Positions 25,453 to 33,546 of a DNA stretch of 64,000 nucleotides are shown here, piece after piece. Every line of letters begins with the position of its first letter. Positions within the stretch are counted from its first letter, which is position 1. The notes below the pieces were generated by a model. The model did no database searches. It saw only the letters and a program-made list of their open reading frames with translations, and was not told the DNA's origin. The translations under genes and the position numbers were made by a program. Source of the stretch: an uncultured Micromonospora sp. (lineage in GTDB: Bacteria > Actinomycetota > Actinomycetes > Mycobacteriales > Micromonosporaceae); contig CALGAM010000070.1 in assembly GCA_937951935.1 (NCBI GenBank), positions 1 through 64,000 of the forward strand, written 5' to 3'.

Positions 25453-25629
25453 GGCCGCGTCGCGGCAACGACCGCCCGGCTGTTGCTCCGTGCCGCCGTC
25501 GGCGCCGGGACCGAGGACCCGCGCCCCGCCACCGGCACTCCGGGGGACCGACACGCCCCGCCGATCCATCCGCAGCTCTCACCCTAGCGACAAACGACCA
25601 GTCGGCCCGCGGTCGACAGCTTCGACTAT

Positions 25630-25650
25630 CGCGATGTATCGCGTTATACT
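25630..25650 (+). promoter_or_regulatory. Leaderless promoter with overlapping dyad operator for DUF4097-padR
   Basis: TATACT at 25645-25650 is a near-consensus -10 box 8 bases before the ATG, as expected for a leaderless transcript. Immediately upstream, CGCGAT-GT-ATCGCG (25630-25643) is a perfect dyad covering the -10/-35 spacer. The second gene of the operon encodes a PadR repressor, so autoregulation at this dyad is a natural inference. Confidence 0.6.
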
Positions 25651-25658
25651 CCCACGTC

Positions 25659-26465
25659 ATGGCCAGTTGGACGGTGACCGGTTCCGACCGGTTCACCATC
25701 ACCGAGCCGGTCGACCGGCTCGTGGTACGGCTCGACACCGCCCGGCTCAACGTGATCGGGACCCAGGGGCCGGCGCGAGTCGAGATCACCGACGCGGGGC
25801 GGCGACCGATCCTCGTCGGGTACCGGTCCGGCGAGCTCACGGTACGGCGACACGGCCCCTGGAGCTGGATGGCGCTGGCCCGTCTCCTCGGCCGTCGGGC
25901 CACACCCGAGGTGTCGGTCGGCGTACCGCCGGCGACCGCGGTCGACCTGCACGTGGTGGCGGGAACGCTGGTCGTGTCCGGGTTGACCGGAACGACGCGG
26001 GCCGAGACGACCTCCGGCCGGATCACCCTGATGGGCCTGCGGGGGCAGACCAGTGTCAGGGTCATCTCCGGGCCGGTGGAGGCACTCGGCGTCGCCGGGG
26101 ACCTGACCATGGAGGCCGTCTCCGGCGAGCTGGTCCTCGCCGACGGCACCGCCACACGGATCCGGGCCCGGACGGTCTCCGGTTCGATCACCTGCGACCT
26201 CGACAACCCGGGCGCGGGCGACGTCGACCTGGCCAGCACCTCCGGCAGCGTGACGGTCCGGGTGGGTCGCGACAGCGACCTCGACGTGCGGTTGGGCGCC
26301 GCCACGGGGAGCATCGCCACCGACTTTCCGGAACTGGAGGCTGTTGGGCGCCGCGGCGGGACGGCGCGGCAGGTGCGGGGCGTCCTCGGCACCGGACGGG
26401 TGCGGCTGCGCGCGACGACCCAGTCCGGCAGCATCGCGCTGCTGGCCCGCTCGGCGGTCGAGTAG
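25659..26465 (+). CDS. DUF4097-family beta-strand repeat protein
   Basis: The 268-aa protein is rich in short beta strands with recurring SG[SRE]I/V motifs (TTSGRITL, VISGPVEA, AVSGELVL, TVSGSITC, STSGSVTV, TQSGSIAL), spaced about 20-40 residues apart. This is the hallmark of DUF4097 adhesin-like beta-helices. It has no signal peptide, so it is probably cytosolic. Function is unknown, but these genes commonly precede a PadR regulator. The ATG at 25659 fits a leaderless transcript. The next gene starts 7 bases after the stop. Confidence 0.85.
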   Translation: MASWTVTGSDRFTITEPVDRLVVRLDTARLNVIGTQGPARVEITDAGRRPILVGYRSGELTVRRHGPWSWMALARLLGRRATPEVSVGVPPATAVDLHVVAGTLVVSGLTGTTRAETTSGRITLMGLRGQTSVRVISGPVEALGVAGDLTMEAVSGELVLADGTATRIRARTVSGSITCDLDNPGAGDVDLASTSGSVTVRVGRDSDLDVRLGAATGSIATDFPELEAVGRRGGTARQVRGVLGTGRVRLRATTQSGSIALLARSAVE

Positions 26466-26472
26466 GCGCGGC

Positions 26473-27129
26473 ATGACGCCCGTCTTCGGCCACGGCCGGC
26501 TCCGGCTCTACCTGCTCAAGCTTCTCGACGACGGGCCGAGGCACGGGTACGAGCTGATCCGGCTGTTGGAGGAACGGTTCCTGGGGCTGTACACCCCCAG
26601 CGCCGGCACCGTCTATCCCCGACTGCAGCGCATGGAGGCCGAGGGACTCGTCACCCACCAGGCGGTGGGCGGCCGCAAGGTGTACCAGATCACCGACCTG
26701 GGCCGGCGGGAGCTGCGGCTTCGCGTCGACGAGCTGGCCACGCTGGAGTCGGAGATCCGTGACTCGGTGGCCGACCTGACGAAGCTGGCCGACGAGATCC
26801 GAACCGGGGTCCGCGACTCGCTGCGCGACCTCAAGAAGGAGATACGGAACGCGACGCGGCAGAGCCGGCGGCGAGGACGGGACGCCCCGTACGGGACGTA
26901 CGGGACGACCGGGGCGGAGTCGTACGACCGGACTCCCGGGCCGGGATGGGCGGACGAGACGGCGCCGGCGGGCGCGGTGCCGGTCGACGAGCTCGAACAA
27001 CGGCTGCTCACCTTCGTCACCGAGGTCCGGACCCTGATCCGGGGCCGGCGGCTCACCGAGGTCCAGCTCCGGACGGCGATCCGACTGCTCGACGGCGCCC
27101 TGGACGGGATGCGCCGGCTGCTCCGCTGA
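26473..27129 (+). CDS. PadR-family transcriptional regulator
   Basis: The 218-aa protein has an N-terminal PadR winged helix (LRLYLLKLLDDGPRHGYELI, then SAGTVYPRLQRMEAEGLV) and a long C-terminal helical region (about 90-218). That region has a Tyr/Gly-rich break near residues 138-160 and a final dimerising helix. PadR proteins often repress efflux or envelope genes and respond to small molecules. The tail is longer than in the shortest PadR class. It is co-transcribed with the DUF4097 gene, and a perfect dyad at their promoter is a candidate autoregulatory site. Confidence 0.9.
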   Translation: MTPVFGHGRLRLYLLKLLDDGPRHGYELIRLLEERFLGLYTPSAGTVYPRLQRMEAEGLVTHQAVGGRKVYQITDLGRRELRLRVDELATLESEIRDSVADLTKLADEIRTGVRDSLRDLKKEIRNATRQSRRRGRDAPYGTYGTTGAESYDRTPGPGWADETAPAGAVPVDELEQRLLTFVTEVRTLIRGRRLTEVQLRTAIRLLDGALDGMRRLLR

Positions 27130-27225
27130 GCGGCCGTGCCCGGGTGCGGGCCCGGACGCCGGCGAGGTGGGCCCGTGCCGCCGGCGTGTCGGACGCCGTC
27201 CTGGTCGCGCGGGGAGCGTGGCCTC

Positions 27226-27252
27226 TCAGGGAGTTTTCAGGGGATGCTCAGG
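27226..27252 (+). promoter_or_regulatory. Triple direct repeat TCAGG at 11-base spacing upstream of the response regulator
   Basis: TCAGG starts at 27226, 27237 and 27248, exactly one helical turn apart. Tandem repeats with 11-base period are typical binding sites of OmpR/PhoB-family regulators, and the gene just downstream encodes one. Autoregulation is inferred. A weaker TCAG/CCAG pair, also 11 bases apart, lies at 29680-29694 before the protease gene. Confidence 0.55.
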
Positions 27253-27285
27253 CGGGCCGCAGCGGCGACGCGGATGATGGGACCC

Positions 27286-27990
27286 ATGGCAGCGACGACC
27301 CAAAGCGAGGCCCGGCTTCTCGTGGTCGAGGACGACCCCAACATCCTCGAGTTGCTCTCCGCCAGTCTGCGGTTCGCCGGTTTCGACGTGACCACCGCGA
27401 CCAGCGGCAGTGCGGCGGTGAACGCGGCGAGGGAGCGCCGGCCCGACCTGATGGTGCTCGACGTCATGCTGCCCGATCTCGACGGCTTCGAGGTGATCCG
27501 TCTGCTCCGTGAGGGCGGTACGCGTACCCCGGTGGTCTTCCTCACCGCCCGGGACGCGACCGACGACAAGATTCGCGGACTGACCCTGGGCGGAGACGAC
27601 TACGTCACCAAGCCGTTCAGTCTGGAGGAGCTGACCGCCCGGATCCGGGCGGTGCTGCGGCGCACCGCCACCGGGGAGCAGGTGCCGTCCCGGCTCACCT
27701 TCGCCGACCTGGAACTGGACGAGGAGACCCACGAGGTGTATCGGGCCGGCAGGCGGGTGCAGCTGTCCCCGACCGAGTTCAAGCTGTTGCGCTACCTGAT
27801 GCTCAACGCCAACCGGGTGCTCTCCAAGGCCCAGATCCTCGACCACGTCTGGAACTACGACTTTCGGGGCGACGACAACATCGTGGAGTCCTACATCTCC
27901 TACCTGCGGCGCAAGATCGACACGACTCCGCCGCGGCTGATCCACACGCTGCGGGGGGTCGGATACGTGCTCCGCAAGCCGGCGGCGTGA
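27286..27990 (+). CDS. OmpR-family response regulator, MprA-like
   Basis: The 234-aa protein has a receiver domain with the acidic pair Glu15-Asp16-Asp17, phospho-acceptor Asp59 (VLDVMLPD) and the conserved Lys in DDYVTKPFS. A winged-helix DNA-binding domain (about 140-232) follows, with SPTEFKLLRYL and RGVGYVLRKP. It is translationally coupled to the sensor kinase (GTGA overlap). With the HtrA-like protease that follows, the order matches mycobacterial mprA-mprB-pepD, an envelope-stress system. I start at the ATG at 27286; ATGs at 27274 and 27277 are alternatives and no strong ribosome site separates them. Confidence 0.92.
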   Translation: MAATTQSEARLLVVEDDPNILELLSASLRFAGFDVTTATSGSAAVNAARERRPDLMVLDVMLPDLDGFEVIRLLREGGTRTPVVFLTARDATDDKIRGLTLGGDDYVTKPFSLEELTARIRAVLRRTATGEQVPSRLTFADLELDEETHEVYRAGRRVQLSPTEFKLLRYLMLNANRVLSKAQILDHVWNYDFRGDDNIVESYISYLRRKIDTTPPRLIHTLRGVGYVLRKPAA

Positions 27991-29621
27991 TCGCCCACCC
28001 GCTGCTGAGAGGGCGGCTGCGGGTCGTTCCGCTGCGGGTCAAGCTGGTCGCCGCCGTCCTCGTCCTGGTCGCGGCCGCGTTGGTCGTGATCAGCGTGATG
28101 ACCGCGTTCTTCCTGCGGAGCTATCTCGTCGGCAGGATCGACGACGAGCTGGCCAACTACGCACACCAGCCCGAGAACTTCTTCCAGCAGCTCGCGCAGA
28201 ACCAACAGACCGGCAACAGCGGCCTGCCCACCGACTATCTCGTCATCTTCGTCGACGGGCCGATAAAGCGGGGCACGCCGCTCTACGACAAGGCCCTCAG
28301 CCCGGCCAACCTGCCCGGCACGCTCAGCGACCTCAACTGGTACGAGGAGCACGCCGACGAGGGACCCTTCACCGTCAGCTCGGCCGACCACCAGTACCGG
28401 TGGCGGATGTTGATCGTGCGGCTCGGCGACGACGTCTACCTCGCCGTCGGGCAGAACCTCACCGAGGTCGACCTCGCGGTCAAGGAACTGGTCTGGATCG
28501 ACGTGCTGGTCGGGGGGTCGGTGCTCATCACCCTGGCCGCGGCCGGCGCCGCGATCGTGCGTACCAGCCTGAAGCCGCTGGTGGAGATCGAGCGGACCGC
28601 GGCGGCGATCGCCGGCGGCGATCTCTCCCGCCGGGTGCCCGATCCCGAGCCCGGCGTGGCCGAGGCCAGGACCGAGCTGGGGCGGCTCTCCCGGGCGTTG
28701 AACGCGATGCTGGCGCAGATCGAGATGGCCTTCACCGCGCGGGCGGCGTCGGAGGCGGCGGCCCGCAACGCCGAGGCGGCCGCACACAGCGCGGCGGCGG
28801 CGGCCCGGAACGCGGCCGCCGCGGCCCAGGCGTCCGAGGCCCGAGCCCGCCGCTCCGAGGAGCGGATGCGGCAGTTCATCGCCGACGCCTCGCACGAGCT
28901 GCGGACTCCGCTCACCACCATCCGCGGGTTCGCCGAGCTCTACCGGCAGGGCGCCATCCGCTCCGCCGAGGAGACCGCCCGGTTGATCCGGCGGATCGAG
29001 GACGAGGCGGCCCGGATGGGCCTTCTCGTCGAGGATCTCCTGCTGCTGGCCCGGCTCGACCGGGAACGTCCACTCACGCTGGCCCCGGTGGAACTGCCCG
29101 TGCTCGCCAGCGACGCGGTGCAGGCGGCCCGGGCGGTCGCGCCCGAGCGGTCGATCAGCCTGGAGATCGAGCCGGGAGCCAGCGCGCTGGTGGTCCTCGG
29201 TGACGACGCCCGGCTCCGGCAGGTGATGGGTAACCTGATGACGAACGCGCTCACCCACACGCCGCCGGAGGCGTCGGTGACCCTGCGGCTCCGTCGCGAC
29301 GAGACCCACGCGATCATCGAGGTCGTCGACACCGGACCCGGGCTCACCCCGGAGCAGGCGGAGCGGGTCTTCGAACGCTTCTACCGGGCGGACCCGGCGC
29401 GGACCCGCCGGGCCGGCGGAGGAATCAGTACCGGGCTCGGGCTGGCGATCGTCGCGGCCCTGGTCGCGGGGCACAACGGCACCGTGGCGGTCGACGAGAC
29501 CCCGGGTGGTGGGGCCACGTTCCGGGTCCGGCTGCCGCTGGCGCCGGAGCCACCGGACGGTGCCGACCCGGACGGTGCCGACAGAGCCGAGTGGGTCGGG
29601 AACGCGGAGAGTCCGTCGTAG
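27987..29621 (+). CDS. Sensor histidine kinase, MprB-like
   Basis: The 544-aa kinase has two membrane helices (about 17-43 and 168-190) flanking an external sensor domain, then a HAMP domain. An alanine-rich coiled coil (about 250-290) leads into the dimerisation domain with phospho-His303 in DASHELRTPL. The ATPase has the N-box MGNLMTNALTH, VVDTGPGLTP and GLGLAIVAAL. It should phosphorylate the coupled response regulator. The alanine-rich segment is longer than the usual HAMP-HisKA junction and may tune signal transfer. The GTG start overlaps the regulator stop. Confidence 0.93.
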   Translation: MIAHPLLRGRLRVVPLRVKLVAAVLVLVAAALVVISVMTAFFLRSYLVGRIDDELANYAHQPENFFQQLAQNQQTGNSGLPTDYLVIFVDGPIKRGTPLYDKALSPANLPGTLSDLNWYEEHADEGPFTVSSADHQYRWRMLIVRLGDDVYLAVGQNLTEVDLAVKELVWIDVLVGGSVLITLAAAGAAIVRTSLKPLVEIERTAAAIAGGDLSRRVPDPEPGVAEARTELGRLSRALNAMLAQIEMAFTARAASEAAARNAEAAAHSAAAAARNAAAAAQASEARARRSEERMRQFIADASHELRTPLTTIRGFAELYRQGAIRSAEETARLIRRIEDEAARMGLLVEDLLLLARLDRERPLTLAPVELPVLASDAVQAARAVAPERSISLEIEPGASALVVLGDDARLRQVMGNLMTNALTHTPPEASVTLRLRRDETHAIIEVVDTGPGLTPEQAERVFERFYRADPARTRRAGGGISTGLGLAIVAALVAGHNGTVAVDETPGGGATFRVRLPLAPEPPDGADPDGADRAEWVGNAESPS

Positions 29622-29738
29622 GGGTCGAGCCGGTGGCCGGCGGGGCGAGGCCGTCGGTATGGATAGACGGCGGTAATTTTCAGTCAACACCCAGGCGTGT
29701 TCCAGGTGGGTCGCAGAGCGGAGGAGCAAGGTAGGGGC

Positions 29739-31256
29739 ATGAGCGAGTTCGAGACCGACCCGCAGCGGCGGCCGACGGACGCCGACCGCGACACCCCGCA
29801 CCCCACGGCCGAACTGCCGCGCGACGACCGTGGGCAGTCCGCCGAGCCGGCCCGGGGCGACAGCGGGCACGCTCCGGCTCCGGCCTACGGGCAACCGTCC
29901 GCGGCGGCGGGCACCGGGGCGTCACCGTACGCCCCCGCCCCCGGCCCGTACGGCGACGCGCCGACCTCGGCGCAGCCCCACCACCTGCCGCCCACCAACC
30001 CCCCGGACAATCCCTGGCAGCGACCGCAGCAACACCAGCCGGGCTGGGCCGGACCGGGCGCCGGCGCGGGCCACCCGACACTCGTCTCCGGCCACCCGAT
30101 GCCGGGCGCCGGCGGCGGGCTGCCCCCGCAGCAGCCGTACGGGGCTCCGGCGCCGCCCTGGGGTGCTCCCGCCACGCCGGGTGGGGGCGGCTCCACACCC
30201 GGACGGCTGGGCAGGGCGGTGGCGATCGGTGCGACGGCGCTGGCCCTGATGGTCGGCTCCGGCATCGCCGGTGGGGTGATCGCGCTGGCCCTGGACGACG
30301 ACTCCCAGCAGGTGGTGACGAAGACCTACAACGCCGCGCCGGTGATCAATCCCGCCGACCTGCCGAGGATCGCCGCGCAGGTGCAGCCCAGCGTGGTGTC
30401 GATCAGCACCGCCAGCAGCGAGGGTTCGGGCGTGGTGATGAGCGCCGATGGCTTCGTCCTGACCAACAACCACGTGGTGGCGAACGCCGGCGGCAGGGTC
30501 CGGGTGTTCTTCTCCGACGGCCGGACCGCCACCGCGCAGATCGTCGGTACCGACCCGAAGACCGACCTGGCCGTGATACGCGTCGAGGGTGTCTCCGGGT
30601 TGACCCCGGCAACGTTCGGCGACAGCGACGCGATGCAGGTCGGCGACACCGTGTTGGCGCTCGGCAGCCCGCTCGGCCTGCAGGGTTCGGTGACCGCCGG
30701 CATCATCAGCGCCCTCGACCGGACCATCCAGGCCGGCGGCGAGGAGCAGACCAACCCCTTCGGTCTGCCCCGGCAGGGCGTCAGCACGATCTCCGGCCTG
30801 CTGCAGACCGACGCACCGATCAACCCCGGCAACTCCGGTGGTGCCCTGGTCAACACCAGGGGCGAGGTGATCGGCATCAACACCGCCATCGCCACCGCGG
30901 GCCAGGGCAGGGGCAACATCGGGGTGGGCTTCGCGATCCCGAGCAACAAGGCCACCAGCGTCGCCCAGGCGCTGCAGCGGGGTGAGAAGGTGAGTCACCC
31001 GTCGCTCGGGGTCTCGGTCACCACCGCGGAGAACGGCGGGGCGCTGGTCGGCGGGGTCGTGCCGGACGGCCCGGCCGACCGGGCCGGCATCCAGCAGGGC
31101 GACGTCATCGTCCAGTTCGGCGCCAAGAAGATCAACGACGCCGACGATCTCGTCTCCGCGGTCCAGGCGGGCAAGGTGGGTGACCGGGTCCAGGTGACGT
31201 ACACCCGAAACGGGGTGCAGAACACGGCAACCGTGACGCTCGCCGAGACGTCCTAG
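29739..31256 (+). CDS. Membrane-anchored HtrA-like serine protease with PDZ domain (PepD-like)
   Basis: The 505-aa protein has a long Pro/Gly/Ala-rich cytosolic N-terminus (about 1-160), one membrane helix (about 163-188), a trypsin-like domain and a C-terminal PDZ domain (about 415-500). The triad is His245 (NNHVVA), Asp276 (KTDLAV) and Ser366 (PGNSGGAL). It should degrade or refold damaged proteins outside the membrane. Its position after the MprAB-like pair suggests it is both a target and part of the feedback of that system. The ATG at 29739 gives the usual MSEFET-type start; AGGGG lies just upstream. Confidence 0.93.
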   Translation: MSEFETDPQRRPTDADRDTPHPTAELPRDDRGQSAEPARGDSGHAPAPAYGQPSAAAGTGASPYAPAPGPYGDAPTSAQPHHLPPTNPPDNPWQRPQQHQPGWAGPGAGAGHPTLVSGHPMPGAGGGLPPQQPYGAPAPPWGAPATPGGGGSTPGRLGRAVAIGATALALMVGSGIAGGVIALALDDDSQQVVTKTYNAAPVINPADLPRIAAQVQPSVVSISTASSEGSGVVMSADGFVLTNNHVVANAGGRVRVFFSDGRTATAQIVGTDPKTDLAVIRVEGVSGLTPATFGDSDAMQVGDTVLALGSPLGLQGSVTAGIISALDRTIQAGGEEQTNPFGLPRQGVSTISGLLQTDAPINPGNSGGALVNTRGEVIGINTAIATAGQGRGNIGVGFAIPSNKATSVAQALQRGEKVSHPSLGVSVTTAENGGALVGGVVPDGPADRAGIQQGDVIVQFGAKKINDADDLVSAVQAGKVGDRVQVTYTRNGVQNTATVTLAETS

Positions 31257-31348
31257 GAGTGGGACCCGGCGCGCACAGGACACGCGTCCGGCGCGGATCG
31301 GCCGTACCCCGACGCCGGCCGGACGCGGACGTGTAGCTTTTCTCCCAG

Positions 31349-31393
31349 GCGGCGGGCGACGTGACCAAGGGGGTTGGTCAGGTCGCCCGCCGC
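31349..31393 (+). terminator. Long nested terminator hairpin after the HtrA-like gene
   Basis: GCGGCGGGCGAC (31349-31360) pairs with GTCGCCCGCCGC (31382-31393), and inside it TGACCAA (31362-31368) pairs with TTGGTCA (31374-31380) around GGGGG. The result is a 19-pair stem with one G-G mismatch, followed by TTTCC. The remaining spacer up to 31554 shows only the GGAGG ribosome site of the next gene. Confidence 0.85.
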
Positions 31394-31554
31394 TTTCCTT
31401 CACCTGATCGGGGTGACCTCCGCTCACCCGGACCGGGGCGAGTATCGGGGGTGCTCGGAGCGCGCCGGAGCGGACGGCAGTACCGGCTCGGCACGCGGAG
31501 CAGCCGGGCTCGGCCGAGACCGGTGACCGCGTCCAACCGGGGGGAGGAACGGCG

Positions 31555-32235
31555 ATGAGTACGGGAACGAGCATGGCCCGCAGCGATGCCGACATCCAGC
31601 GTGACGTACTGGCCGAACTCTCCTGGGACGCCCGGGTGCAGGCCAGCGAGATCGGCGTCTCGGTCGCCGGCGGCATCGCGACCCTGACGGGCTGGGTGGA
31701 CAGCTACGCCAAGAAGTGGGCCGCGGAACGTGCGGCGCACCGGGTGCGGGGGGTCCGCGCGGTTGCCAACGACATCACCGTGCGACTTCCCGGTGACACC
31801 GGGCGTACCGACACCGACATCGCCACGGCGGCGAGCCGGGCCCTGGAGTGGGACTCGTTCGTCCCGGCGGAGCGTGTCGAGGTGACCGTCGCGAACGGCT
31901 GGCTGACGCTGCGGGGCGAGGTCGAGCAGGGCTTCCAGAAGCGCGCGGCGGAACGGGCCGTCCGACGGCTGACCGGGGTGCGTGGGGTGACCAACCTGGT
32001 CGCCGTACGGTCGCCGGAACCGGTCTCCGAGGCCGATGTCGAACAGGACATCCGCGACGCCCTGCGCCGGCGGCGCGACATCGACGCGGAACGGATCGAC
32101 GTGGACGTGGCCGACGGCACCGTCGTGCTCAGCGGCGAGGTCCGGTCCTGGATGGAACGGGACGAGGCCGAACGTATCGCCTGGGCCGCGCCGGGCGTCG
32201 GTGACGTCGAGGTCCGACTCAGCCTGGTGAGCTGA
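31555..32235 (+). CDS. Protein with three BON domains
   Basis: The 226-aa protein consists of three BON repeats (about 10-75, 82-148 and 155-225). Each has the form D-x-x-I/V-x-x-A/V-L followed by VxVxxGxxxLxGxV and a GV..V.N/D strand. BON domains bind membranes or phospholipids. No signal peptide or lipobox is seen, so it is probably cytosolic or peripheral, like other actinobacterial triple-BON proteins annotated as osmotic-stress related. The ATG follows GGAGG by 7 bases. It lies 54 bases before a glycosyltransferase gene and may be co-transcribed. Confidence 0.85.
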   Translation: MSTGTSMARSDADIQRDVLAELSWDARVQASEIGVSVAGGIATLTGWVDSYAKKWAAERAAHRVRGVRAVANDITVRLPGDTGRTDTDIATAASRALEWDSFVPAERVEVTVANGWLTLRGEVEQGFQKRAAERAVRRLTGVRGVTNLVAVRSPEPVSEADVEQDIRDALRRRRDIDAERIDVDVADGTVVLSGEVRSWMERDEAERIAWAAPGVGDVEVRLSLVS

Positions 32236-32289
32236 TCCGGCCCGCCCGGCGTTCCCCACCGATCTGCCGGCCCTGCGGGAGGACCCTCA

Positions 32290-33402
32290 GTGACCACGAA
32301 CCCATCGGTACGGCGATCCTCGCCCCGTCCGCTGCGAATCGCGATGGTCGTGCCGCCCTGGTACGAACTGCCGCCACCCGGGTACGGCGGGCTGGAGCAG
32401 GTCTGCTCGGCGTTGGTCGACGCCCTGGTGGCGAAGGGGCACGAGGTGACGCTGTTCGGGGCGGGCACCGGAACCGGAACCGCCGCCCGGTTCGTCGGCA
32501 CCGTCGCGGAGGTGCAGCACCACCGGCTCGGCCAGGCGCTTCCCGAGCTCGCCCACCTGGCCCGGGTCAACCGGTTGATCTCACCCGAGTCGTTCGACAT
32601 CGTCCACGACCACACCACGGTCGGCCCGTTCGCCGCGGCCGAGCGGTCGGTGCCGACCATCACCACCGTGCACGGCCGTCCCACCGGAGAACTGCGCGAG
32701 GTGCTCAGCGACGTCGATCCGGGGGTGGGACTGGTCGCGATCTCGCACACCCAGCGCCGGCTGGCCCCGGAGCTGCCCTGGACCGCCACCGTCCACAACG
32801 GAATCTCCACCCGGTGCGTGGTGAGCAAGTCGGCACCGGGGACGGGCCCGGTGCTGTGGCTGGCCCGGTTCAGCCCCGACAAGGGGCCGGACCTGGCGAT
32901 CGAGGCCTGTCGTGCCGCCGGTCTGCCGCTGGTGCTCGCCGGCAAGTGCGACGAGCGCGCCGAACGGCAGTACCTCGAACAGGTCATCGAGCCGATGCTC
33001 GGACCGGACGTCACGGTGCTGCGCAACCCCGACCGCGACGCCACCGTCCGACTGATGCTCGCCGCCCGGTGCCTGATCATGCCGATCCGGTGGGAGGAGC
33101 CGTTCGGCATGGTGATGGTGGAGGCGATGGCGACCGGCACCCCGGTGGTGGCGTTGAACCGGGGCGCGGTACCGGAGTTGGTCCGGCCGGGGGAGACCGG
33201 CCTGATCTGCGACGATCCGGCGGATCTGGCGCCGGCCCTGCACGAGGTCGCCCGACTGGACCCCGCCGCCTGTGTGGCCCACGTCCGGCGCGAGTTCTCG
33301 GCCGAGCGGATGGCCGACGAGTACGAGCGGGTCTACCGGTCGTGGCTGGAGCCGGCCTTCGGCTCCTCACGCCAGGCGGCGCCGTCGGTGGGCGCGTGGT
33401 GA
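32290..33402 (+). CDS. Glycosyltransferase family 4
   Basis: The 370-aa enzyme begins with the GT-B opening RIAMVVPPWYELPPPGYGGLEQ, here cited as two parts: RIAMVVPPWYE and PPGYGGLEQ. The C-terminal donor-binding half has LWLARFSPDKGPDLAI and the EX7E-type motif EEPFGMVMVEAMA. It transfers a nucleotide-activated sugar, but the acceptor is unknown. There are no membrane helices. Similar GT4 genes sit in trehalose, glycolipid or stress loci; the neighbouring BON gene hints at envelope or stress function, which is inference. The GTG start lies 6-8 bases after GGAGGA. Confidence 0.88.
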   Translation: MTTNPSVRRSSPRPLRIAMVVPPWYELPPPGYGGLEQVCSALVDALVAKGHEVTLFGAGTGTGTAARFVGTVAEVQHHRLGQALPELAHLARVNRLISPESFDIVHDHTTVGPFAAAERSVPTITTVHGRPTGELREVLSDVDPGVGLVAISHTQRRLAPELPWTATVHNGISTRCVVSKSAPGTGPVLWLARFSPDKGPDLAIEACRAAGLPLVLAGKCDERAERQYLEQVIEPMLGPDVTVLRNPDRDATVRLMLAARCLIMPIRWEEPFGMVMVEAMATGTPVVALNRGAVPELVRPGETGLICDDPADLAPALHEVARLDPAACVAHVRREFSAERMADEYERVYRSWLEPAFGSSRQAAPSVGAW

Positions 33403-33546
33403 CGTTCGCGGCCACCGGAGGGCGCCGGCGTGGGTGGACGGCGGCCGTGGCCGTGTCCGTTCGGCGCACCGATGGCGGCCGTTCGGCGCAGCGGGTGTGG
33501 CGCCGGTCGAAGCGACGGCTGACGATGGCGTCAGGAGGTGGTCGCC

